22,122 nt of DNA, taken from NCBI GenBank assembly GCA_004151065.3, contig NWUY0300108209.1:1-22122 (forward strand), written 5' to 3'. Each line of letters starts with the position of its first letter. Position 1 is the first letter of the stretch. Below the pieces are notes generated by a model. The model was given only the letters and a program-made list of their open reading frames with translations, made no database searches and was not told where the DNA came from. Of the stretch, positions 8,371 through 18,738 are shown in pieces. Made by a program: the position numbers and the translations under genes. Source of the stretch: Larix sibirica (lineage: Eukaryota; Streptophyta; Pinopsida; Pinales; Pinaceae).

Positions 8371-11300
8371 ATGGCACCGAAGAAAGTCGCAGACGCAACC
8401 AAGAACAAAGTCACGGAACAAAAATCCCTAATGCAACCAGAAGAAGAATCCATGACTCCCCTGAGAGCAAGAATACGTCGAATAAAGAAAGAGAAATTGG
8501 ATGTACCAAAATGGGAAAAATACTATGTGGAAATGGAGACTTGGGCAGTGCAAGACAAACAATTGATAGAATGTGCCCAAAAGCTCGCTACCGCAAAGAT
8601 TCTACACTATCTAAATGCACCCATGTTGAACTCATTTGGCGACCTAAAGGAAATCATAGAAAAAACTATTGTTAGTAGATGCCACAATGGGAGAACCTGG
8701 ATCAACGAGGCCATTCCGATCGCAAACTCCCTCATCATTACAATTACCGGATTGTCAAGCAAGGGACCAGCAATACCTATCACACATGAACCCCAACCAT
8801 TAGTCAAATAATTCATAGGATAATCCTCAAGAAAAAACTTGAAAGTTTTGATGATTAGCAAAGTCAAGTGTGAGACGGTTAATGGGTTGTTATAATAATT
8901 TCAGTATGTTTAACAATCTCAAGTCAGTCATCTGACATGAGGCTCAACATGCTTGAAGTAGTCAAACAGGTCACCTATAAGGCAAAAATACTGAATTGGG
9001 TCGACCATCTCACCAAATTAATAAAATCTAATGTGATAAGTGCCAGGAACTGGCACATGCCATCAAATTTCTGTCATTGCTCACATGGATAGTAATGGAA
9101 AAAATTACCCCAGACGGAAAACCAATGTTCACCAACACTCAACAACCTCTTATGAGTAATTTTCAGATATTTGTAGGAAAAGGGCCATCATCCAAATCAA
9201 CAAAATCAAAAACCTACTTGGAACTCTGGTTCTAGGATATTAAAAACAGATGTACCAGATGGAGAGTGCCATAGCAAGTTCGTCATTTCCTACCTAAAGG
9301 AGCACACATTGAACTTTACCTTGATGACACAAATGTATGGTTCATGCAAGATGCAGGAGGGGATGCTAAATAGATTGACTACTACTCTAACATTCCTGAA
9401 TTATTCGTTGACTTATCAAGGTAGTCAAACATTGTAATCCCCATACCGACCCTGGCTATGACCCAAGATATGGAACTTATTGAACCCCTAACAGAGGTAG
9501 AGTTATAATAATAGAGAGAAGTAGCAGAATATATTACAGCATTCAATGTAGAATAACATCTAATTAATCCAATAGCAATTGTACCAGTACCCAACAAAGG
9601 CAAAGAACCAGTCGGTGAACCTTTAGGAGACACGACTGACGAATATGGAGATGAGCCCCTAGTTAAAGAAGGACTCAAGCCTAACTTTCATGAGCCCCAA
9701 CTTCAATAAAAAGTAGGACAAGTCGTTGAGAGAATCGTTATGTCCCATTGCGAGCTCAGAGCTAAGCATCCATCTAGGATTCCTTCAAAAGAAAGCATCT
9801 CTTGCTTGAGGCCACAGATGACGACGTTTAAGAACTTAGAGAACAAGATAATCATGTCTTACTCGATTCAGTAAAGAAAAATTTGACTATTGATATGCAA
9901 ATTAAGAAGGAATACGAGTTGAGCCGACCATTGCAACCAATGACTTCAAAGGAAACCACTGCTATTCAACCACCCCATCCTAAGAAAGCTAGGATGACCT
10001 AGTCATCCAAAGAAAAAATCTAGTCAACCTAACCATTGAATCCCCGGTTCAATATCCAACTATAGTCAAAGAAAACTAGCAACACGTAAACACATCCATC
10101 CTTGAACATTTCACAAAGACACCTGAATTTAGTAAGTTTCTTTTGCAGCACCTATCCCAACTCCCTACAAGCCATCCTGTCCAATCAACTATTACACTTA
10201 AGACTGGATGACCTGCAGTCAAATACCCAAGCAAAGTAAAATTACCCTCGCTAAAATCAGTAAATAAGACTTCTACCCCCCCTTCATCTACATTCGAATC
10301 CCCCTTGCAAAATCCCTTGAGAACAAGTTTGGCATCAACCCGTACTTCGCCTTCTGAAGCGTTTACCTCTGGAAACATATCCTCCCCCTTGCCTGCATTT
10401 TACATGAACTCACTTACCACATCGATACATATGAAAACCACATTTGAATTACTAGAAATCACCCCTTCCCCCTCCTTTACTTCAGCATCCACCTTAAGTA
10501 ACACAACTTGCCCTCTTCCCCCATTATTTTCGATTATGTTTCCTTTAGTACCCTTGTCAATTCCTTTAACTCCTACGTTGGAAACTTCTCACTCATCCCT
10601 CATCGACGCAAAGAACCCTCCAACGATGTTACCGCTAACTACTTTGTCAACTTTGTCGTCAACGACTACCTTGAGTGACCGTCCTATGTCATCCTCGGTA
10701 CCTATGTCGTCTTCTGCACATCCATTGTCATTTGTGCATCCGTCGTCTTCAGCTCGCTCGTCTACTACCCCACCCACATCAACTATAGCCACATTGACTA
10801 CTCCATAGAAAACAATGGCTCCTAGCTAAGATACAAAGAAAACTTCCAAGAAAAGCAACAAAAGGAAAAATAATAAGAGTGACACTAAGATAACCCTTAC
10901 AGTCCATCCAACAGCCGACGAAACAGAAGTAAATCTAGTTATCTTCTCCCCTTCTACCGATGTTGAAGAAGACCTTGGTGATTTTATCAAGGTGGCCACC
11001 CATCAACACAGTAAATGATGGGCTGAAAGTTCCAAGAAGCTATAAACAATTGAAGAGGAACAAGGGAATGCATCCATGACCACCTGCACATTGATAGCAC
11101 GGCAGATTATTGGACAATTTCCAGAAGCTCTTCCTGATAGACCAACCAAAAAAATTAAAACTAGTTCGATCGTTCCACACTAGAATCAAAGAACATAGTG
11201 CATACATTCGTAATCGACACACTCGTGCCTTAGCTATCGCAGAACACGGAAAATTCCAAGCATCACATACGCCTGGAAGATATCTCGATCATCGCTAAAG

Positions 11301-11386
11301 AGAACCATTACTAGAAACGTCGATTTAGAGAATCCATAGAGATCATCAAACACCCAAAGAACCTAAATAGAGATGGAGGACTGGAG
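8371..11386 (+). pseudogene. Broken long coding unit of mobile-element type
   Basis: The unit starts at 8371 (MAPKKVADATKNK) after a TATA box. Protein-like segments follow in changing frames: 8371-8811; about 8890-9089; 9041-9840 with in-frame stops at 9233, 9272, 9371, 9422, 9506-9514 and 9707; 9841-10035; and 10041-11183 with stops near 10806 and later. At least four frame changes are needed. The first segment ends with NGRTWINEAIPIANSLI and ITGLSSKGPAIP, a W-I-x..I-x-x-TGL-x-x-x-G pattern reminiscent of the N-terminal proteins of plant retroelements ('putative plant transposon protein' type). The middle holds FLPKGAHIELYLDD. The third quarter (about 10240-10805) is Ser/Thr/Pro-rich and ends near a Lys-rich stretch (KKTSKKSNKRKNNKS). 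No reverse transcriptase, integrase or protease motif is seen. That it was coding is likely; the family is uncertain. Confidence 0.55.
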
Positions 11387-11990
11387 GTAAGTGAAAACTC
11401 GATGCCACTAATATGTCAACAAATCCATCACAAACAAGTGTTAATAAACCTAAAACAAAGACAATAATCACTACAAAATAATAGATTTAAATCAAACAAA
11501 TTAAACAAGTCTAAAAAAATAAAATAAGTAACATTACTAATAAGCAAAACATGTAACATTACTAACAAATATCCAATTAATAATAATAATAATAATAATT
11601 AGTATTAGTATTAGTATTAACAAAGCATACATAATAATAATTATATAAAACATGCATAAAAATTATTAACGATAATTATTAAGAAAAACATTCACAATAA
11701 TAATAAGACTATATATAAATAACCCTAATAATTAAACATCATTAGGAGAAACATATCCTAAATTCAACAAATAAATTCAAATTAAATTCAATGTTATTAT
11801 ATACCTATCCTAATAACCTTTGAAAATGAATGTGACTAACTAACATAATAGACATAGATCTAACATTAAAAAACTTCAAAATATAAACATGAAATTAGGG
11901 TTTGATTCGACAGTACAAAATTACATTAATGGAAAACCCTATTTATGAAGTCATAATGCAGCTCAAGTAACTCGACTCATTTTCTGGAGG
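11387..11990 (+). other. Very A/T-rich segment, possible intron
   Basis: CTGGAG|GTAAGTG at 11381-11393 is a strong splice-donor match at the end of the broken coding unit. The following 600 bp are extremely A/T-rich, as plant introns and insertions often are. No convincing acceptor and downstream exon is found before the S array at 12000, so the intron reading remains open. Confidence 0.3.
11578..11620. repeat. TAA and TTAGTA microsatellite
   Basis: Seven TAA/AAT-phase trinucleotides run from about 11578 to 11599. Three copies of a related hexamer (TAGTAT phase) follow to 11620. Confidence 0.9.
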
Positions 11991-11999
11991 ATGGTAAGG

Positions 12000-14420
12000 T
12001 TTGAAGAAGGGAATGGTAGCATTGGCCCTTTCCCATCAATCTAAGGGTGTGCCCATGCTCCTCCTCCTATGTCTTAAAATTACTCTGTATTTTCAAACTA
12101 AAACAAGTGTGGGAAACAATTGAAGCAAATTTGGGTAAAGGCTAGTGCCTTGACTCTTCCTACAAACTATTACTAGAACCGTACAAAGGGCCAAGTCCTC
12201 ACTCAGACATATACTAAGAGTTTGAGAAAGGTCCCATGCTCCATCTCCTCCTTTGTCACAAAATAAATCGCTCGTTGAAAGGTAAGGCCACTCCACCTCC
12301 TCCTCAACACTAGAACCATAGAAGGGAGAGAAATGGCCAGTGCTCATTCTCTTCCTTTCTGAAATTTCAGAAGAGGAATAAAGTTCCACTCCCCCTCCCA
12401 GTAGTCTAAGGGAGTTCCCATGCTACTCATTCGAAAGGAACAAGTGTGGGAAAGAACTAGTGGTCCTTGAATCTTCCTCCCAAAAATTTCCATAGCTAGA
12501 TAAAGGGCCATCTACTCACCCAAAGTACAAGATTTTGATAAAGGTCCCATGCTTCTTCTCCTCCTACCTCTTAAACAAGCGTCCTCATCACTCTGACCAT
12601 AAAAGGTTGAGAAAGGGCTAGTGCTCCTTCTCCTCCTTACTCAAATTTCAGAAGTGTAAGGGAGGGCCAATGTTATTACAATAGGGTGAGAAAGTGCAAA
12701 TGTTGTCACTCGCCATCCCAACAATCTAATGGACACTGTGGCCATGCTACTCATTCGAATGGAACAAGTGTGTGAAAGGGATACTGCTACTTGACGTTTC
12801 CTCCTAGAGAGAGAGAAAGGGTGAGCCGATCACTCAGATTACAAGTGTTTGAGAATGGGCCCATGCTCATCCTCCTGTGTCCTAAAGTTTATTTCTCATA
12901 GGAAATTGAGACCAATTCTCCTTCACTCTAATCATAAAAGGGTGAGAAAGGGCCAGTGATCCTTCTCCTCCTTCCTCAAATTTCGTAAGTATGAGAAAGG
13001 GCTAGCGTAACTAGAATAGGGTGAGAAAGGGCCAAGAAATATATAATCTAGTTGAGGTACAACCCAATGGTCAACACTACTCATCCAAACAGAACAAGTG
13101 TGGGAGGGGCCAGTGCTCCTTGACTCATCCTTCCAAAAATTACCATAGCAAGAGAAAGGGCTAGGACCTCACTCAAAGGCCGTGAGTTTGAGAAAGGGCC
13201 CTTTCTCCTCCTCCATGGTCTTAAAATTTTTGTTTGTTGGAAAACGATGCCACTCCACTACCTCCTCATCACTCAAACCAAACCATAAAATAGCGAGAAA
13301 GGGATAGTGCTCCTTCTCCTCCTCCTTGACCCATCCTCCCAATAATTACCTCTTTACTCAAATTTCATAGGTGTGAGGAAGGGATAGCATAATTGGGGAA
13401 AGGTTGAATGTTTCCACTCATCCTCCCCTAAGTCTAAGGGAGTGCCCATGATACTTATTCTAATGGATAAGTGTGGGATATGGTGAGTGCTCCTCGAATC
13501 TTTCGTTGAATAACTACGAAAGTGATATAAGGGGCTAGTTCCTCAGTCAAATACCAAGACTTTGGGAAAGGGTGCATGCTCCTCCACCTCCTATGTCCTA
13601 AAATTACTTACTCGCTCGTCATAAAGTGAGGCCACTCCACATCCTTCTCATCATTGTATCCACATAAGGGTGAGAAAAGTCTAGGGATCCTTCTCCTCCT
13701 TACTAAAATTTTAGAAGTGGGAGGAAGGGCCAGTGCAAATAGAATAAGTGAGAAAGGACCAATATTTCCACCCCCTCCAAGCAATCTAAGGGAATTCCCA
13801 TGCTACTCTTTTGAATGGAACAAGTGTGAAAAATGTTAGTGCCACTTGACTTATTTAGAAAGGGCCAGTTCTCCTTCCCTATATCCATCATATTATGAAA
13901 TTTTCATAAAGAGAATGAAGTGTCAGAAAGGGCACATGCTCCTTCTCCCCATTTTATTACGAATGGAAGAAGTGTGAGGAAGGATCCCCCCCCATCCAAA
14001 ATTTATTATTCCTTGAGAAAATGAAAGGCATTCCACGTCATTGTCACTCTAATTTCAAAATTGTGATAAAGGGGCCATTCTCCTTCTATTCTTCCCAGAT
14101 ATGGGTAAAGTTTGAGAAAGGGCCACTACTCCTTCTCTTCCTTCTGAAAACGACTAGTTTGTGTGAAAGGGAAATTCTCCTATGACTGGCTAAAATTAGA
14201 AAATTTAAAGAAAGGGCCCATGCTCCTTCTCCTCCTTCAAATGGAGAGTGTGAGCCAGTGGTCCTTCTCATCCTCCTAGAAATTACTAAAGCGAGAGAAA
14301 GGGCCAAGATCCTTCTCTATCTCACTCAGACTACAGAAGTCTTAGAAAGGGCCCATGCTCCTTTTCCTCCTCTTATTACAAATGGAAGAAGGGTGAGGAA
14401 GGAGCACTCTCTCTCCTGAA
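12000..14420 (+). repeat. S repeat array 2, plus orientation
   Basis: This is the longest S array. Anchors of the type CATGCTACTCATTCGAATGG lie at about 12419, 12743, 13072, 13447 and 13799, giving unit lengths of 324, 329, 375 and 352 bp. Each unit carries, in order, TCTAAGGGAGTTCCC, the anchor, GTGGGAAAGG, TCCTCCCAAAAATTAC, GAGAAAGGGCCC with CTCCTTCTCCTCC, a GGCCACTCCACCTCCTCC block, CATCACTCTAACCATAAAAG, a second GAGAAAGGGCC, and ATTTTAGAAGTGTGAGGAAG. After 13860 the units break up into shorter GAGAAAGGGCC-bearing pieces. No gene lies in the array. Confidence 0.9.
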
Positions 14421-14884
14421 ATTACTAACAGGGAGGAACTAATTCAGCAAAATCTAGACTAATTCAGCCAATTTGGACTAAAAATTTCTAAAATTAGCCT
14501 TATCAATAATAATTAATTAATTTCAAAGCCCATAATAATGTATTTCTAACTTAAGCACAATTTTTTACTCTCTAAAAAAGTCAAACTAAATTTTTGGCTC
14601 TAGAAAAACTAATTATGAGCTTTCTCAAACTAAATTTGGACCATGCGAAAGGGTAACTGTGCCTTCTCCAGGTGCTCACTCAAATTAGAAAATTACAATA
14701 AATTTATTGGTCCTGTTAGCAATCATATTTTCTAGGAAAAAATTTCCAATTCTATTCTAGGCTCATAGCCTAGGCAAAAATGTCCAATTTTCTAGGCTAC
14801 GAGAGTTTAATGAAAGGACAATGTCATTGAGGAGACACTTCCAACTAAGGGCCCTAAGTTTAAGAAATAGGTTAAGAAACATTT
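14421..14884. other. A/T-rich spacer between inverted S arrays
   Basis: The spacer separates plus and minus S arrays. It holds small internal repeats: AATTCAGC with AAAATCTAGACT or a variant (14442-14485), and TTTCTAGG with CCAATT twice (about 14730-14800). A single plus-type S scrap (GCGAAAGGGTAACTGTGCC) lies near 14644. There is no open frame of note. Confidence 0.6.
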
Positions 14885-15540
14885 CCTACACTTGTTCCAC
14901 TCGAGTGAGTAGCATGGGAATTGCATTAGACTTTTGGGAGGAGTGGCAGCATTCGCCCTTTTTCACCCTATTCTAATTGCGCTAGCCCTTCCACACACTT
15001 GTAAACTTTGAGTCAGGAGGAGAAGGAGCACTCGCCCCTTCTCACCCTTCTATGGTTAGAGTGATGATGAGTTGGGAGGTCAATAAGGAGCATGTGTCAT
15101 TTCACAAACTCATTTTATTAGAGTGAGGAACTAGACCTTTCTATTGCCTAGGTAATTTTTTGGAGGAAGAGTCAAAGAGCAGTGGCCCTTCCCACACTTG
15201 TTCCATTTGAATGAGTAGCATGGGTAGCATGGGAACTGCCTTAGAATTTTGGGAGTAGGAGTGGCAATATTCGCATTTTCTCACCCTGTTTTGATTGTGC
15301 TGGCCCTTCCATAAACTTTCAAAATTTGAGTGAGGAGAAGGAGCACTCACCCTTTCTCACCCTTCTATGGTTAGAATGATGAGGAATGGGGAGGTGGAGA
15401 AGGAGAATGTGTTGTTTCTCAAACTCTTGGTATTTAAGTGAGGAACTAGACCATTCTCCCACTTTGGTGATGTTTGGGATGAATATTTGACCTTCAACAC
15501 ACTTCTATCTCTTTGGAAAGTTTTTAGAGGAAGAGTCAGC
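14885..15540 (-). repeat. S repeat array 3, minus orientation
   Basis: The reverse complement of the S anchor (CACTTGTTCCACTCGAGTGA and GTAGCATGGG) stands at 14889 and 15195, a 306-bp spacing. Two units are present. They lack the GGCCACTCCACC-type block seen in the plus arrays, so they form a shorter subfamily. Minus-strand open frames here (for example 15141-15350) are products of the repeat. Confidence 0.9.
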
Positions 15541-15815
15541 ATGGCTGCAACGATATGATCACGGTGCTGTTCTGGGAATTATACACTTTTGTGCACTTGG
15601 GAGGCCACGGTGTGCTTCGCTATTTTCCCGCGATGCTTTGAAATGGTTCTCCATTTGTGATCCCATGGCCCAATTTTTGCAGTGCGATTCATGGCATTAT
15701 GTGATTTTGTGCGCTTGGGAGTGAGTGGTGGGTTGCATTATTTATTTTTGGTGCTTTAAAACAATTATCCTTTCGGGATCGCGCAAAACAATATCTGCGA
15801 CGCGGTGCAGTTATC
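15541..15815 (+). repeat. 118-bp satellite, copy cluster 1
   Basis: About 2.3 units are present. GCTTTGAAATGGTTCTCC (15635) and GCTTTAAAACAATTATCC (15753) mark a 118-bp period. Each unit also carries GCCCAATTTTTGC, GCGATTC, GGCATTATG and GTGCGCTTGGGAG. The sequence is richer in G/C and CpG than its surroundings. It directly follows the S minus array. Confidence 0.85.
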
Positions 15816-17410
15816 GAACTATGTGATATGTCAAGGACATTTTACATTGAAAAAAAAATTCCAAGTGTAAAGGAAGACCGTGCGAGTTACTTATGTTGAG
15901 GTAAAGTCAGATGGGATGAGAAGGAGCACTGGCCCACCAAAAGAAAGAAGTGGATAATTTCCCCTTGCCGCCAGCTCCTATCAAAAACTTGTCAGAGCAG
16001 ATCCAAACCATCGGAGGCCTCGCAATATACTATAGATATCAAGATGGTGTTTTCCCGTAAACATCCCCGATTGAGCCAAGCATATTATCATCTTAGATCC
16101 AGATCACTAGAGGTCTTGAAATATGTTGTGGGGTTAACAGACGGCTTCTTCCACCAACGATCCAGATATAAGAATTCATATCCTCAGAATGACTAACAAC
16201 CGTTGGAGGTTCTATAGTGACTAGCAAGCTCAAGCAAGGCCCCTCCCTCCTCCAACAGTTGGGATGAGGCCCTGTGTTTCGTCAGAATAAATATGGGCCT
16301 TTGGAGGAGAGGTTAGCAAGTTTCACATTTCTTCAAAATATCATGATCATCGAAGGCATAGAAATACAAGGCATGGTTGGAGGGATTCAGTGTTATCACT
16401 TGAATCTAGAACAGTGCCGCCAAGCTCCTTCCCAAAGTAAAACATGGTTTTTAAAAAATTAAGGATCAAGGTACGAGTCAGAAAAAAAGGATGCAGCCAG
16501 TTGAGTGTCAAGGCCAGGGCACGCTTCCTTTTCAAATGAAAATTGATAATAATCAGAGTGCGGAAAGGTGCAAAAGAAAATAAATATTTGCTTATTTCAT
16601 TCAATGATAACGTATTTTTGTTGAGGTAATCAAACAATCTATGTGAATACTGTAAAGGCATAGTCATTTCAAATCAAACATCACCCAAAATCATGATAGG
16701 TCTTCCTATACATTTTCCATAGCACACACACTGTCTAATCACTTCATCCATACACTCTATTTTCCATCATTACTATATGCCTACATGTATCTTCCTCCCT
16801 CCTCATCATACATTTGTGCATGCAAAGTGTCACACATAAATTATTCATTCATCTTTTGAATCCTTTGGTCATCAATTCCTAGCTATCCTACGGCTAGCGA
16901 GCGCTATATTCAATAAATCCTTCACTCATATATAGGATCATGATGGTCCCAACTACCATCAGTTTGCTGCTTGTTTTTCATCAGAGATCATCATATCACA
17001 TTTCTCCCTTTGTAGTAATGTATCTAGTTCCACCCGTCCTGAATATGTTTTGTTTGATATGGTATGATGTCCCATCCCCCCATAATCCTGGTTTCAGATG
17101 TTTTCATCCAAGATGCTTATCAATCACTCTGAATCACTACTCGCTTTCAGTGAATTTTGCGAAATTGGCATGATGGTCGGAGATTTGAATCCCACTTTCA
17201 GTGAATTTTGCGAGGAAAGGAAAGCTTTCCTCTTGTAAATGCGGCTTATAATAATCCTTGAGCTTCCATTCTGTAGTCTGTGATGATCTTCGCAAGACGA
17301 TCATACATTGTGTGTTTTGTGTGAGCCATCCATCAAGGCTATGTGTGTTAAATTCATAGTTTGTATGTGTGGCTAGGATCTTAAAGGCCGATTTGATCCT
17401 AGGTCTCATT
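15816..17410. other. Stretch of weak repeats without a gene
   Basis: Between 15990 and 16360 a motif of the form GATCCAGATCA-CTGGAGG with TCTTGAAATAT recurs imperfectly at about 15998, 16097, 16197 and 16345, suggesting an old tandem repeat of about 100-150 bp. At 17144 and 17195 CTTTCAGTGAATTTTGCGA is directly repeated with a 51-bp offset. Open frames (62-106 codons) have no recognisable motif. Confidence 0.5.
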
Positions 17411-17720
17411 TGGTATCACTCTCTCATCCTTCATTTTGCACTTGTTACATTTCATGGCGGCCTGAGAGTAATCATTTGCAATATTGGGAAGATGTGCTAA
17501 GGATCTGAATGCTTCTACTGAGTCCCCTTCTTACAGCATCCACACTCAACATAGTATGGGATCAGTTCCGCCAGTACTATATTAGAAATATTTATTCATT
17601 GATTTTGTTTAGCACCAGACAGGGTAAACCGGTGTTGTTGAGTACCATAATCAGTTTTGGCCTCCAACGGCTAGATAGCGAGAGGCGCGCACTAATTTGT
17701 ATACAATAGATGATGCATAA
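17411..17720 (+). pseudogene. Possible retrotransposon start: PBS-like site and gag-like scrap
   Basis: TGGTATCACTCTC at 17411-17423 resembles the initiator-Met tRNA primer site TGGTATCAGAGC. An ATG follows at 17454 (MAA). Read through several stops, that frame gives LGRCAKDLNASTES and, near 17635, TGVVEYHNQF. The last resembles the 'Q-x-G-S-V-x-E-Y-x-x-x-F' motif of Ty3-type gag proteins. The distance from start to motif is much shorter than in intact gag, so a deletion would be needed. No flanking LTR pair was recognised. Weak evidence. Confidence 0.22.
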
Positions 17721-18060
17721 TGTAGGGTGAGTTGTACCCAAAATCAGTTAGGCCAGTAACAGTAAGAGATGTGGATTCCAAAAGTAGAGCAGGGTTGTGT
17801 GTCCATTTTTTAAATACACATTGCAAGGGCACAGTGGGAATCAAGTGAAATATAAAATATAATCTGAAAAGGGCGCAAAGGGAGGTTCATCAATTTTCTC
17901 ATGTGTTTCGAGGCTGGAGATAGTCGTCAGGATCTAGCACATTAGCCTTATCTCTTATTTCTTTTCTCATTCCGCATAGTCTCATACCGATGAAAGTATG
18001 ATGTTGATCTAAAAGACAGCAGGACCGGGGTAGAGAAATGGAAATATTGTTTCTGGAGAG
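17721..18060. other. Unassigned stretch
   Basis: No gene or repeat is recognised. AGGACCGGGGTAGAGA near 18021 may be a degraded further copy of the unit that follows. Confidence 0.4.
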
Positions 18061-18240
18061 TACCCAGGACCGAGACAAGATTTCCTCTGGGGTTTTTGGA
18101 TGTAATGTATTTTTTTATTTTAAATGAATGGGATGTTGTTATTTTGCAAATACCTAGGACCGAGGCAAGATTGCCACTGAGGTTTTTTAATTAAAAATAT
18201 GTCTATATTCTTAAATGTACGAGATGGTAACGTTTGGGAG
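18061..18240 (+). repeat. 90-bp tandem duplication
   Basis: TACCCAGGACCGAGACAAGA (18061) and TACCTAGGACCGAGGCAAGA (18151) open two diverged units. Both continue with GGTTTTT and a T-rich stretch with an ATG-like spacing. Confidence 0.75.
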
Positions 18241-18419
18241 ACTGCCATTGTTTTTTGAATGAATGGTGTTTTTTTCATGCTTAGTTTACTTTTCAGACAG
18301 TATGTCAAGTCATCATCTGATGGCCTAGAGTTGCACAGATCTAAAATTTACCCTCCTATGTAGTTTTCTAAAAATAGCTAGAATGCACATCAATGGGAAG
18401 TTAAAACATAATTTGTTAA

Positions 18420-18670
18420 ATGAATGTGATTCGTGTTGTTGTTCCTTCTTTTTTCTTAGAGATGGTTATAATTAAGGCGATCATGAACTGCACTTATTTT
18501 CATTTTTAATTTTTTGTGGAATACTTGGCCCTCCCTTTCAAATACAACACTCACTTTAATTTTGTGTTCATGGTTGAGTTTTGCTTATGATCTCCTCGTA
18601 TTTCAGCTTTAAACCCAATCAAGTTTTTCATGCATATCTGAAAGGTACCTAGGGTGACATACTAGAACTC
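18420..18670 (-). repeat. Dispersed repeat 'A', copy 2, inverted
   Basis: On the minus strand this reads GTCACCCTAGGTACCTTT, ATATGCATGAAAAACTTG, AAAGCTGAAATACGAGG, GTGAGTGTTG and GCCTTAATTATAACC, the same order as in 4245-4490. The two copies lie about 14 kb apart in opposite orientation and have many differences. Confidence 0.65.
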
Positions 18671-18738
18671 GTGCCTCCTATATTTTAGGGTATCCTCCAT
18701 TGGTCAGAGGACTATCTTACTGACCTAAAGTGGCTTAC

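Noticed and set aside
9382-9678. 98-codon minus-strand open frame
   Set aside because: It is antisense to the longer plus-strand relic, has low-complexity Ser/Tyr composition and no motif.
10076-10792. Minus-strand open frames of 67 and 100 codons with Asp/Glu/Val/Gly-rich composition
   Set aside because: They are the antisense reading of the Ser/Thr/Pro-rich plus-strand stretch. Their openness follows from its pyrimidine bias.
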